Shown: positions 1 to 7,464 of the stretch, one piece after another
Layout of the letters: every line of letters begins with the position of its first letter
Position numbering within the stretch: the first letter of the stretch is position 1
Source of the DNA: a virus
IMG/VR virus record: IMGVR_UViG_3300030109_000556
Coordinates: 1-20,139 of that record
Length of the DNA: 20,139 bases
Direction: 5' to 3' (one strand)
Translations under genes and position numbers: made by a program
Notes under the pieces: generated by a model
Told to the model about the DNA's origin: nothing
The model's database searches: none
Seen by the model: only the letters and a program-made list of their open reading frames with translations

Positions 1-870
1 TCAGTAAGTAATTATAATCAAGGTTTGATACAACAAGGACTTGCAGTAGACCAAAGCACAGGTAAATGTTTAGTTGTTTGGAATAATGCTGCAGATAGTT
101 TTGGTGGTGCAAGTAGTCATCATCCTAATGGAGTAATATTAACTGTAGACACAAGCGACAATAGCATTACAAAGAGTAATGCTGTAAGAATGGCAACTGG
201 TGGGTCAGGTGAAAGCTACCCAGTAATGTTATGTCATTATGACCCTGATAATACTGAATGGGTAGCAGTAACAGATGCTAATGGTAGTTCTACCTCTGGT
301 ATAAATGCTTTGAGAATTACAAATAGTTCTGGAGACCCAGCAGCTGCAAACTTTACATCATTAGGTAGCAATTCAGGACACACCCTACAAGGTTCACAAA
401 GTGTAAATGGTGGTAGATATGGAGGATTGACCTTTATATATGATGAAAGTTCTGATTACTTTATGGTTGGTAGTTCAACATCAAGTGCAACCCCAAAAAT
501 TTTTGCATTTGAAAATACTGGTAGTGCTATAAATTTTGATACAACTGGTATTGCAGTTAGTCATGGAACTGCTTCAAGTCAAAGTGGTAGAGGCGGCACT
601 ATGGCATATAGCCATGCTAGAGGTAGATTTATGTCACACGGTAACACTGGTAGTGCTGAAAACTTAGAAATATTTAGTTATGATGGCTCAAGTTTTACAA
701 GCCATAACGCTAGTAGTTTAATATCAATAAATTCTGATGATGATGGTTTTTATAGAGGTGGTGCATCAATGCAAGACATGTCTGCATTTGCTGATGGAGC
801 TGTAATGATTGTTGGTACTGATTATGATAGCCGACATCCTTACTACATTATTATAGAAGCAGGGGGTTAG
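1..870 (+). CDS. Tail fibre / receptor-binding protein, beta-rich repeats, 5' end missing
   Basis: The reading frame is open from base 1 to the TAG at 868-870, so the gene begins upstream of the window; the TTG at 25 is only the first possible start codon seen and has no clear ribosome binding site. About 289 residues are visible. They are rich in Gly, Ser, Thr, Asn and Asp, with almost no Cys. Hydrophobic beta-strand pairs recur at irregular spacing (for example around GKCLVVW, GGLTFIYDESSDYFMVG, GTMAYSHARGRFMSHG and MSAFADGAVMIVG). This looks like beta-propeller-like blades found in fibre proteins of marine phages. The likely role is host recognition at the tail. The family is assigned from composition and repeat rhythm, not from a catalytic motif, so another beta-repeat structural protein is possible. 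The next gene follows one base later. Confidence 0.6.
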   Translation, partial: SVSNYNQGLIQQGLAVDQSTGKCLVVWNNAADSFGGASSHHPNGVILTVDTSDNSITKSNAVRMATGGSGESYPVMLCHYDPDNTEWVAVTDANGSSTSGINALRITNSSGDPAAANFTSLGSNSGHTLQGSQSVNGGRYGGLTFIYDESSDYFMVGSSTSSATPKIFAFENTGSAINFDTTGIAVSHGTASSQSGRGGTMAYSHARGRFMSHGNTGSAENLEIFSYDGSSFTSHNASSLISINSDDDGFYRGGASMQDMSAFADGAVMIVGTDYDSRHPYYIIIEAGG

Positions 871-871
871 T

Positions 872-1162
872 GTGGCTAAAATAATAAGAAGAAAATCAGA
901 TAACTTAGTAATAGCAGTTCTTGATGATGACAATGTAATAAATTTAGGGTCTAATGGTTCTACATACAATAATGGTCAAACATACGACCAAGACATGACC
1001 AATAGTACACATGAAATAGTTACAGGAGTAACTGCACCAACTAAGTTTTTTTCAGGTTATTTTACATACGATACCGATTGGTCATTAGATACAGATGCCT
1101 TAAACGATTATAATGCAATGGCAGATGATGTTGGTTTGCCTAGAATAGAAGCAGAACTTTAA
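872..1162 (+). CDS. Small hypothetical protein following the tail fibre
   Basis: A 96-residue protein starting at GTG 872, one base after the fibre stop. AGGGGG at 861-866 is a well-placed ribosome binding site and supports the GTG. The N-terminus is basic (MAKIIRRK), and the rest is acidic and Asn/Asp/Tyr-rich with a short Asn-Gly segment. There is no signal peptide, membrane segment or cysteine. I do not recognise the family. Its tight coupling to the fibre gene suggests a fibre-associated or fibre-assembly role, but this is only from context. It is the last gene before the first promoter-bearing gap. Confidence 0.6.
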   Translation: MAKIIRRKSDNLVIAVLDDDNVINLGSNGSTYNNGQTYDQDMTNSTHEIVTGVTAPTKFFSGYFTYDTDWSLDTDALNDYNAMADDVGLPRIEAEL

Positions 1163-1188
1163 ACATTTCTATAAAAAATAGTATAATA
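1156..1188 (+). promoter_or_regulatory. Putative promoter with ACTTTA and ATAGTATAATA elements
   Basis: The 84-base gap 1163-1246 is the largest in the window. It contains TATAAT at 1182-1187 within ATAGTATAATA (1178-1188). ACTTTA lies at 1156-1161, and TTTAAA at 1158-1163 sits 18 bases upstream of TATAAT as a possible -35. The same pair of elements, at nearly the same spacing, occurs in the only other sizeable structural gap (3466-3497). A start point would fall near 1194, giving a leader of about 50 bases before the ATG at 1247, which has AGGAGGT at 1236-1242. Nothing else is evident in the gap. Confidence 0.5.
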
Positions 1189-1246
1189 TAAGTAGAACTT
1201 GCAAAATGAATTGGAATAAGTTAAGATACGATTTTAGGAGGTATAA

Positions 1247-1669
1247 ATGCCAATAGAAACTAAAACGTACAAACATTACTGGACGGATAAGAAGTGGTGG
1301 CAAAACGAAGACTATGTAGAGTTTCCTGTTTTAACTTACAAGAAACACTATGCAAGGACTAAAACAGTTGAAAGAAAAATAAAAAGTTTATTAAGAAGAG
1401 GTAAATCTTTTATACTTAATACAAATATTTTGACTGGAGATGATATACTATATGTAAGTGGCTTTAATGGGATGGTCCAACCATGTGAGGATGCAGTAGA
1501 AGAATGTAAACAAACATGGCAAGCTAAAAAAGAAGAAGGTCACATGTTACATATAAATAATTGTTTACCCTTTTTGAATGGGGTTAGACCGGTATGGGGA
1601 GACCCCCCACCGAAGAGAATTAGAAAAGCCTCAATGAAAAGAGGCATCAGTTCAAGGAGAAATGCGTAA
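1247..1669 (+). CDS. Hypothetical basic protein at the head of the head-tail connection operon
   Basis: A 140-residue protein with a strong ribosome binding site (AGGAGGT, 1236-1242) before the ATG. The N-terminal third is rich in Trp, Tyr and Lys, the middle carries a basic helix (around VERKIKSLLRRGK, 41-53), and the C-terminus is strongly basic (PPKRIRKASMKRGISSRRNA). Cys80, Cys87, His99, His102 and Cys106 could form a metal site, but the spacing fits no zinc-finger class I know. The product is not recognised. Position just upstream of the coiled-coil and adaptor genes suggests a virion or morphogenesis role. The basic C-terminal tail would suit contact with DNA or an acidic portal surface, which is speculation. 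Its TAA overlaps the next ATG by one base. Confidence 0.6.
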   Translation: MPIETKTYKHYWTDKKWWQNEDYVEFPVLTYKKHYARTKTVERKIKSLLRRGKSFILNTNILTGDDILYVSGFNGMVQPCEDAVEECKQTWQAKKEEGHMLHINNCLPFLNGVRPVWGDPPPKRIRKASMKRGISSRRNA

Positions 1670-1890
1670 TGCAAGAAGAGCTTAAACAAGATTTAGAAAC
1701 TTTAGAAAAAGAAATTGAAGGATTGAAACAACAAATAATTAATGTTAATACTCAACGAGATACATTAATAGCAAAAATTCAACAATTAAATGGGGCAGCA
1801 GCTTACTTAAGAGGTAAGTTAGGAGTAACTCCAGAAGAAGTAGTAGAAGAAAAGCCTGAAGAAACAACGGAGGAAAACTCGGAGGGTTAG
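1669..1890 (+). CDS. Small coiled-coil protein
   Basis: A 73-residue protein whose ATG overlaps the previous stop (TAATG). AAGGAG at 1654-1659 serves as ribosome binding site. Residues 1-50 form a continuous heptad-like amphipathic helix (ELKQDLETLEKEIEGLKQQI and following), predicted to be a coiled coil. The last 20 residues are very acidic (Glu-rich) and probably disordered. No catalytic motif is present. Lying between an unknown basic protein and the head-tail adaptor, it may be a small scaffold, neck or assembly partner. The family is not identifiable from sequence alone. Confidence 0.6.
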   Translation: MQEELKQDLETLEKEIEGLKQQIINVNTQRDTLIAKIQQLNGAAAYLRGKLGVTPEEVVEEKPEETTEENSEG

Positions 1891-1893
1891 CCA

Positions 1894-3030
1894 ATGCCTA
1901 CAGTGGCAAACGAACAATTTGATTATGTTAGAATCGATACTGGTGGAGGTGTTTTTACTAATAGAGATTTAGAAGCGAGATCTATTACTGGCACATCATT
2001 TTCAGTAATAGAGGGTACTGACGATTTTTTATATTTAGGGGATGATGCTAAATTTGATATGGCAGTATTTGATATAGATACACCCGGCAGTTACACAGCA
2101 CCTTTAAAATACGAGTATTTCAACGGGTCTAGTTTTAAAGAATTTATTCCTGATACGCAAGAATTTAATTTAGATGACAATGATGATGGTACATACTCTG
2201 GAGAGGCTTATGGATTTGCAGGAGATGGTGTAGAAATTTTTCCAGTAAGAGTGATAAGCGATTGGGCTAAAACAACTGTTGATGCAGGACAGTCTGCATA
2301 TTGGATAAGAATAAGTGCCCCGAATGGTATAACCACGGGTGCAACTATTAAGAATATTAGAAAAAGACCTGTAGAAGCATATTGCACTACACAAGAAGTA
2401 TTTGAATTATTACAACTTGCAAACGTAACAAATACCACAGATTTTACAACAGCTACTATTCCAACTAAAGCTACAGTAGAAACATACATTCATGGGGCTC
2501 AAGCTCAATTAGACTATCAGACTAGAAAGTCTTGGAGAATGAATTATGTTGCAGATGAAAAACATGACTTTAATATATTTGGATTTAAACCTGATAGAAG
2601 AGACCCTTATAAAATATTAGAGCTAGCAGTATGGGATGGTTCTGAATTTGATGTTAGAAGCAAAGGCAGGGATAAAGATTACTTTTTAGTTAGAGATACT
2701 GGCATGATACATTTTTCTAGATATTTCTTTTTACCCGCAAGATTTAGAGGATTTAATACCCCAACATTTAGATTTGGTGGAGGTGAATTTATAATGCCTA
2801 TAAAAATTAAATATTTATATGGTAGAAATATTGGTACCGATATCAGAGAGGGGGGATTTGTTACAGAAATAACTAAAAAAATGGCAGCTTTGGAAATACT
2901 TAAAAATTCTGACTTTGGAAATTTAACTGTAAGCGGTATGGATAGAGTACCATTGCAACAAAAAATTCAACTATTTACGACTGAAGTTGCGGAAGGTATA
3001 GAATCCCTTAAAGGTGTGGAGATATTCTAA
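1894..3030 (+). CDS. Head-tail adaptor (connector)-like protein with N-terminal beta domain
   Basis: A 378-residue protein with GGAGGG at 1881-1886 before the ATG. The N-terminal ~155 residues form a beta domain with the pattern KYEYFNGSSF ... GDGVEIFPV ... YWIRI, which is common in phage baseplate and neck proteins. From about residue 163, the segment CTTQEVFELLQLAN followed by an ETYIHGAQAQLDYQTRKSW helix looks like the helical core of HK97 gp6-type head-tail adaptors (an initial helix, then I-x-x-A-x-x-x-[IL]-D-x-x-T-x-[KR]-x-W). These adaptors bind under the portal and connect head to tail. The total is much longer than a typical 100-150 residue adaptor, so this is an adaptor fused to accessory beta domains. 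The following gene is a terminator candidate, which fits the usual order. Confidence 0.6.
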   Translation: MPTVANEQFDYVRIDTGGGVFTNRDLEARSITGTSFSVIEGTDDFLYLGDDAKFDMAVFDIDTPGSYTAPLKYEYFNGSSFKEFIPDTQEFNLDDNDDGTYSGEAYGFAGDGVEIFPVRVISDWAKTTVDAGQSAYWIRISAPNGITTGATIKNIRKRPVEAYCTTQEVFELLQLANVTNTTDFTTATIPTKATVETYIHGAQAQLDYQTRKSWRMNYVADEKHDFNIFGFKPDRRDPYKILELAVWDGSEFDVRSKGRDKDYFLVRDTGMIHFSRYFFLPARFRGFNTPTFRFGGGEFIMPIKIKYLYGRNIGTDIREGGFVTEITKKMAALEILKNSDFGNLTVSGMDRVPLQQKIQLFTTEVAEGIESLKGVEIF

Positions 3031-3480
3031 ATGCCTACTGAGCCAATACCTGTAAATGAATTTATTACTGAGTTAGAAGATCAGTGGACTCATACTAATG
3101 TCAGTGGGGCTGGTAAAAAACCCGGTTTTATTGAGGTTACGGGGGCTAGTGAACCTATGAGATATAATTTGAACGTAAATGATCAAATTATTGCAAGACC
3201 TTCTGGACCCGCTTTACAAGAAATACCCATTGGAAACAGAAAGTTTGGTAATAGGCTTTATAATATTACATTAGAACTGTATACAAATACAAGTAGGCAA
3301 CGTCTTTATGATGTAATGAGAGAAGTAAGAAGAGTTTGTCATGCTAGAATCCATAGTTTAACAAATTTTCAACGTATCCAATTTATGGATTTTAATGAAT
3401 TAACCAATGCACAAGCTAATGTATGGGCGGGTACAATTTCAATACAATTAGTTAACAGTGCAATTACTTTAGAAACGTAA
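3031..3480 (+). CDS. Probable tail terminator / tail completion protein
   Basis: A 149-residue protein whose ATG immediately follows the previous TAA; GGAG at 3018-3021 can serve as ribosome binding site. It has an alpha/beta composition with a strand near 76-85 (YNITLELYT), an amphipathic helix with many Arg (RQRLYDVMREVRRVCHAR) and C-terminal strands (IQFMDFNELT, WAGTISIQLVNSAI). This order matches tail terminator proteins, which cap the tube and join it to the head. Its place between adaptor and tail tube supports the call. Sequence similarity in this family is low, so a head-stopper or other neck protein is the alternative. It is followed by the second promoter-bearing gap. Confidence 0.5.
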   Translation: MPTEPIPVNEFITELEDQWTHTNVSGAGKKPGFIEVTGASEPMRYNLNVNDQIIARPSGPALQEIPIGNRKFGNRLYNITLELYTNTSRQRLYDVMREVRRVCHARIHSLTNFQRIQFMDFNELTNAQANVWAGTISIQLVNSAITLET

Positions 3481-3497
3481 AGTTTTATAGTATAATA
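3466..3497 (+). promoter_or_regulatory. Putative promoter for the tail operon, ATAGTATAATA element
   Basis: The 36-base gap between terminator and tube genes holds TATAAT at 3491-3496 inside ATAGTATAATA (3487-3497). TTTAGA at 3468-3473, 17 bases upstream, is a possible -35 and overlaps ACTTTA (3466-3471) at the end of the preceding gene. The 11-base core is identical to that at 1178-1188. A start near 3503 would give a very short leader carrying AGGAGG (3504-3509) before the ATG at 3517. High expression is expected because the tube protein is a major virion component. Confidence 0.5.
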
Positions 3498-3516
3498 AAA
3501 CGTAGGAGGAAATATA

Positions 3517-5313
3517 ATGGCAGTATTCCGATCAGATCAATCGCAATTAACATATGCGATGGAATCAGCTCCGGGAGGAGATGTAGAATTAAATAATGGG
3601 TCAGTAGTATCTAGTAATCCGTTTCATGCGTTGTTAACAGCAGCTCATTCAGCGGGGACTACTCAGCTTACATATGACACAGGTACAAACACGCTTACTG
3701 TAGGAGACTTTGTAAGAATAGGTGGAATAGCAGAAGATGCTAATGCGAGTGCTACAACAGTAGTGCCTTTTGAAATTAGAAGAATTGAACACTTTACTAC
3801 ATCTGGTACCTCTGGGTCTAAAACTGGAACTATGTTTTTAGATAGACCCCTAGGATTTAGTCATGCTAATAATGCTAATATTGTTGAAATTGATGGTTCA
3901 AGCACCACTCAACAAACTAAATTAATTACTGAAGTACCGGGAGCTTATGAATCAATAACAGTGCCTGATATGGTTCCTTCTTACGAACCTAGATATTTCT
4001 TAGGTGTAGGTCAAAAAAGAGACTGGACTAAAATGTATGTTGGGGCTCAATCATTTGCTGGATCACTACCCGGATTTATTCCGTTGAGTGGTAAACCATT
4101 TAGATGGGCGATTGGTACAGTATATGATGTTCCTAATGCTGTAACTGGTAGTGCTACAATTACTGAACCTGCAAGTAAAGGTGATATATACATTACTATG
4201 TCAGGTTCACATGGTGTAACAGCTGGGGACTTTATAGCAATATATAATGGGACTAGTGCTACTCTTATAGGTGGTTCTAGTGGAACAGCCCCTACGGCAG
4301 ATAAAAGCGTAGAAATACACAAAGTAGAAGCTATTCCAACTACTAACGTAGCAAGATTAGACAAACCTTTACGATTTGATCACGCAGATGACAGTATTAT
4401 TAGAGAAGTAGCTGCAGATGTGCCAATTCAACACAGAATTGAAGAATCAGTATTGTTAGATACAATGACATGGCATTTACACATGAGAGATAGTAGTGAA
4501 ACATCTGCTAATGATTTTGATAGAAGATATGTTGGTGGATTTGTAGGTTCATCTACCATTTCAGCTGATGAAGGTGGTATGTTAATGTGTAGTTGGGATA
4601 CGGTACAGTTTTTAGATATGATGCATAATCAAGAGAATGTGTCTCAATCAGATGTAAATCCGGGATCTGAAGCCGCTTTAACTAGTTTATTTAGTGGAGA
4701 TTCATTCTCTGCGGGTATGCCTAGATTTTCAGAAATGGCTGATATCTCTACATCGGATGCTGTTTACCCTTCAACAGAACCTTATTATTTCTCTCAAGGA
4801 TCTGTAAAAATTATGGGTCAAGAATTTGCGAGAGTTAGAAATTTTAACTTAAGTATTTCAAACGGAGAGGAGCCTAGGTATTACATTTCTCCTAGACATG
4901 GTAGACACAGAGGTCCATCTGAAATTAGAGAGGGTAGAAGAAGTTACGGCTTAAGTTGTACTTTAGCATTACCAGATTCAGGAGCCTCAGCAAGTGCAGT
5001 TGGTAGAAATACTGCTACAGAATTTTTCAAACAATTACTTTTAGAGGGTAATTATGGAAGTGGAATGGAAGGATTTAACATTGAACTTACTTTCACTAGG
5101 GGTACTAATGATACTATTCAAATATTAATTCCTTCAGATTACACTTCAGGGGATGAGACAACTGGTGCTGAACCGGGATTAGGTGAAAACGGAGCTTTCT
5201 TAACAAGTGCTCCACTTCCAATTGGAGGAGATCCTATATTACAAGTTTCAGCAGAGTTTAGTTGTAGAAATTTAGCAATAATAGTAACAGATACAGAAAG
5301 AGTATATACATAG
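3517..5313 (+). CDS. Major tail tube protein with two inserted repeat domains
   Basis: A 598-residue protein with an excellent ribosome binding site (AGGAGG, 3504-3509). The start (QSQLTYAMESAPGGD) and end (LPIGGDPILQVSAEFSCRNL) resemble tail tube proteins that polymerise around the tape measure. Two copies of a ~85-90 residue beta domain are visible: residues about 45-128, ending LDRPLGFSHANNANIVEI, and about 212-301, ending LDKPLRFDHADDSIIREV. These probably decorate the tube surface and explain a length well above the usual 150-350 residues. The tube order (terminator, tube, chaperones, tape measure) supports the assignment. A tail sheath would be the alternative for this length, but the termini and the absence of a separate tube gene argue against it. 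Confidence 0.72.
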   Translation: MAVFRSDQSQLTYAMESAPGGDVELNNGSVVSSNPFHALLTAAHSAGTTQLTYDTGTNTLTVGDFVRIGGIAEDANASATTVVPFEIRRIEHFTTSGTSGSKTGTMFLDRPLGFSHANNANIVEIDGSSTTQQTKLITEVPGAYESITVPDMVPSYEPRYFLGVGQKRDWTKMYVGAQSFAGSLPGFIPLSGKPFRWAIGTVYDVPNAVTGSATITEPASKGDIYITMSGSHGVTAGDFIAIYNGTSATLIGGSSGTAPTADKSVEIHKVEAIPTTNVARLDKPLRFDHADDSIIREVAADVPIQHRIEESVLLDTMTWHLHMRDSSETSANDFDRRYVGGFVGSSTISADEGGMLMCSWDTVQFLDMMHNQENVSQSDVNPGSEAALTSLFSGDSFSAGMPRFSEMADISTSDAVYPSTEPYYFSQGSVKIMGQEFARVRNFNLSISNGEEPRYYISPRHGRHRGPSEIREGRRSYGLSCTLALPDSGASASAVGRNTATEFFKQLLLEGNYGSGMEGFNIELTFTRGTNDTIQILIPSDYTSGDETTGAEPGLGENGAFLTSAPLPIGGDPILQVSAEFSCRNLAIIVTDTERVYT

Positions 5314-5325
5314 GAGGACTAATAT

Positions 5326-5700
5326 ATGTCAGATAAGCCGAGTGGAGAAAAGACGGGGTTTAATTTAGATAAGTACAAAATCAAAAGTGAAAATCAAACT
5401 TACACTATACAAGTGCAAGATGATGAATTTGATGTAGTAGTAAAACCAGTTACATGGCAATTAAAAAATGAATTAGTAGCCAAGTGCATGAGTTTTAGCT
5501 CAGACGGAAGTTCATCTTTTGATAGCGGTATTTATATAAAAGAAGTATTAAAAGCGATTATAATTGAAGCTCCTTGGGGTAAAACCACAGATGAATTTTT
5601 AAATTCAATAAGTTCAGATTTAGGGGCAGCTTTGGAACAATTAGTTCCATCAGCTTTTGAAACTAACTTTGGGGATGTTAATGTAGTAAAAAAAGGATAG
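5326..5700 (+). CDS. Tail assembly chaperone, gpG-like short form
   Basis: A 124-residue acidic alpha/beta protein preceded by AGGAGG (5312-5317). It begins with a disordered segment, then strands (TYTIQVQDDEFDVVVKPVTW) and helices (LKNELVAKC; SGIYIKEVLKAI), and ends with a helical segment (SSDLGAALEQLV). It lies directly between the tail tube and the tape measure gene, the invariant place of the lambda gpG/gpGT pair in long-tailed phages. Such chaperones coat the tape measure and recruit tube subunits. The last codons GTA AAA AAA GGA TAG form a slippery site that permits a longer fused product (see next two entries). The assignment rests on context plus the frameshift signature, as sequence identity in this family is low. 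Confidence 0.8.
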   Translation: MSDKPSGEKTGFNLDKYKIKSENQTYTIQVQDDEFDVVVKPVTWQLKNELVAKCMSFSSDGSSSFDSGIYIKEVLKAIIIEAPWGKTTDEFLNSISSDLGAALEQLVPSAFETNFGDVNVVKKG

Positions 5701-5745
5701 ATCGGTTTCTAAGATCAATTAGTGTGTCAACAAAGGAATCGATCT
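5688..5745 (+). promoter_or_regulatory. Programmed -1 ribosomal frameshift signal (slippery A-heptamer plus stem-loop)
   Basis: Bases 5688-5694 read A AAA AAA in the zero frame, a valid X XXY YYZ heptamer, followed by GGA TAG. Four bases later begins a stem: 5699-5710 pairs with 5734-5745 over 12 positions (10 Watson-Crick, 2 G-U), with a 23-base loop. The stem starts at the second base of the zero-frame stop codon. The -1 frame is open through to 5945. This is the classic arrangement for tail assembly chaperone frameshifting; the spacer is slightly short compared with the usual 5-9 bases. Confidence 0.85.
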
Positions 5746-5948
5746 TATACTCGCATTTTGCGACTACGTTGACATTATTAGGATTAGGATTGACATATAC
5801 GGAAATTAAAAATTTATCAGACACAGAGGTGACAATGCTTATAGCAACTCATTTATCATTTGAAGAATATAAAAGTGAACAGATGGAACGAAATGCTAAA
5901 CATCAGCAAGCTGCTGGAGCACACCCAGAATTTCCTAGGAGATATTAA
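5694..5948 (+). CDS. Tail assembly chaperone, gpGT-like C-terminal extension reached by -1 frameshift
   Basis: After a -1 shift on the A-heptamer, translation continues as R-I-D-R-F-L-R-S-I-S and on to the TAA at 5946-5948. This adds 84 residues to the first 123 residues of the upstream gene, a fused product of 207 residues. The extension is helical (ATTLTLLGLGLTYTEIKNL; EYKSEQMERNAKHQQ) and ends in a Pro/Arg-rich tail. The first in-frame start codon is a GTG at 5724, but it has no Shine-Dalgarno sequence, so independent translation is unlikely. In lambda the T extension binds the tube subunit while the G part binds the tape measure. The tape measure gene starts two bases after this stop. Confidence 0.8.
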   Translation, partial: RIDRFLRSISVSTKESILYSHFATTLTLLGLGLTYTEIKNLSDTEVTMLIATHLSFEEYKSEQMERNAKHQQAAGAHPEFPRRY

Positions 5949-5950
5949 TT

Positions 5951-6994
5951 ATGGCAGAGCAATATGATGTAAGGTTTTCAATAATTGAAGATGCTACTAG
6001 AACTGCGGGTGTATTGGGAGCAGGCGGTACGGGCTCACCTACAAGGGATCCTGAAAGTCGTAGGAATGAAGAACGGGCTAACAAATCAAGACAAAGAACT
6101 TTGTTACAATTAATTGGTGTGCAATTTACTTTAGCCGCTTTACTTAAAAACTCTCAGATTTTTACAAACACTACAGGAGCATTGTTTCAAATTTTAGGTG
6201 GGTTTATTGATTTGACATTAGCTCCATTAATGCCTTTATTTGCTCAATTCTTAACTTATATGGCTAGTCAATTTCCTGCCTATAATAGATTAATTGCTGC
6301 TATAGCCCCTAGAGCAATAGATATTATAACAAGTATAGGTAGAGGTATAGGACAAATTTTTAGTGCTGTAGCTGCAATAGGAGCTCCAGTATTTAGTTTA
6401 TTTGATAAAGATGGTGTATCAAAAGATGGTAGATTAAGTTTAAACGATATAATCCAAGGTTTGGGAGCTGCAGTGTTAGGACAAGGAATATTTGTTGCAT
6501 TACAAACAGGGTCAACAAATATTGTATCTGCTACGGTTAGAGGCTTAATGGGAGCTACAATAGGAAGACTTTCAGGAGTTCTAAGAGGAACTGCTTTATT
6601 TACTGCAATAATTGGAGGAATTAATTTTTTCTCTACGTTAAAAGAAGAAGGTATTATAGATGCTTTGAGAGTTTTAGCTGATACAGTTGTTACTACAATA
6701 GCTTCTGCTATAGGAGCTATGATTGGTGCTGCTGTGTTAGGTATTCCGGGTATGATATTAGGAGCAATGGGAGGGGCGTTTATAGGACAAAAATTTATAA
6801 CCCCTATGCTTCCGGGAATGGGGGCACCTACTTCTATGCAAGGTGGGGCAGGTGTAGTAGGAAGAAGTGTAGCAGCTGATTTTGCAAATACACAATCTCC
6901 TTACGTTAGTAGTGATAGTGCAGGATTTGTCGGCTCTTCTGAAACTGACGCTTATGGATATGATAGAGAAATAGTAAAACAAGGCGGTAGATAA
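5951..6994 (+). CDS. Tape measure protein (short)
   Basis: A 347-residue protein right after the frameshifted chaperones, which is the standard place of the tape measure. AGGAG at 5937-5941 is the ribosome binding site. The N-terminus is polar and helical with an Arg/Glu-rich segment (33-50). Hydrophobic stretches follow at about 51-65, 76-106 and 135-150, and a Gly-rich pair at 247-281 (IGAMIGAAVLGIPGMILGAM) resembles glycine-zipper membrane segments. These could insert into the host membrane during DNA entry. Residues 152-166 (DKDGVSKDGRLSLND) look like a variant calcium-binding loop. At about 1.5 angstroms per residue the length predicts a tail of only about 50 nm. The C-terminal 60 residues are polar and probably disordered. 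Confidence 0.78.
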   Translation: MAEQYDVRFSIIEDATRTAGVLGAGGTGSPTRDPESRRNEERANKSRQRTLLQLIGVQFTLAALLKNSQIFTNTTGALFQILGGFIDLTLAPLMPLFAQFLTYMASQFPAYNRLIAAIAPRAIDIITSIGRGIGQIFSAVAAIGAPVFSLFDKDGVSKDGRLSLNDIIQGLGAAVLGQGIFVALQTGSTNIVSATVRGLMGATIGRLSGVLRGTALFTAIIGGINFFSTLKEEGIIDALRVLADTVVTTIASAIGAMIGAAVLGIPGMILGAMGGAFIGQKFITPMLPGMGAPTSMQGGAGVVGRSVAADFANTQSPYVSSDSAGFVGSSETDAYGYDREIVKQGGR

Positions 6995-7464
6995 TGGCAT
7001 TATCAATATGTTTATATGATGGATTAACTTCAAGTGAAAAAAGATTTGCTTTAAAAGCTGATTCTTTTTCTGTTAACTATGTTAAGACTCCTGTTCAAAT
7101 TCCATTACCGGGTGGAGGAAACCCGAAACTTTTAGATTTTGGACAAATAAGACCTACAATTACTGTTACTGGTATAGTAGATACTACAGCTCCGGGAAGT
7201 TCAGAAAATGTTGCTGGACCCACTAGAAATAGTAGCACTGTATATACTGTGCCAAGTAAAGAAGAGTTAGAAGATTTTATAACAAGTAAATTTTATGATG
7301 AAAGTGCTTCTAAAGTAGAAATTATGATTTCCGATGGTACAGGCACAGCTGTCGCAGCTTATGAAGCAGCTATTTCACAAGGTAGATTTGATATAGCTCC
7401 TGCAACTGAAGATAGATTTAGTTTTACATTAGTGTTTGTAGCAAGGAAAAGGACTGATTCATAA
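6994..7464 (+). CDS. Probable distal tail / tail-tip protein
   Basis: A 156-residue beta-rich protein, its ATG overlapping the tape measure stop (TAATG). It has strands around FALKADSFSVNYV, a Pro/Gly loop (QIPLPGGGNP), strands IRPTITVTGIVDT, a helix near 87-97 and C-terminal strands (FSFTLVFVARK). Placement between tape measure and hub is where siphoviruses encode the distal tail protein, which forms the ring joining tube and hub. The beta-rich layout fits a tube-like fold. I do not recognise the exact family, so a minor tail protein of another class remains possible. Confidence 0.5.
   Translation: MALSICLYDGLTSSEKRFALKADSFSVNYVKTPVQIPLPGGGNPKLLDFGQIRPTITVTGIVDTTAPGSSENVAGPTRNSSTVYTVPSKEELEDFITSKFYDESASKVEIMISDGTGTAVAAYEAAISQGRFDIAPATEDRFSFTLVFVARKRTDS

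Noticed and set aside
1626-1646. Short inverted repeat GCCTC...GAGGC near the end of the basic protein gene
   Set aside because: Only about 5 bp of stem, inside coding sequence and with no T-run; too weak to call a terminator.
2170-2489. Minus-strand open frames inside the structural genes, here and at 4047-4364, 6758-7033 and 7524-7745
   Set aside because: They are antisense to well-supported genes, lack ribosome binding sites and have compositions typical of reverse complements of coding sequence.
3517-5313. Tail sheath as an identity for the 598-residue protein
   Set aside because: Termini resemble tube proteins, the extra length is explained by two repeat domains, and no separate tube gene is present before the chaperones.
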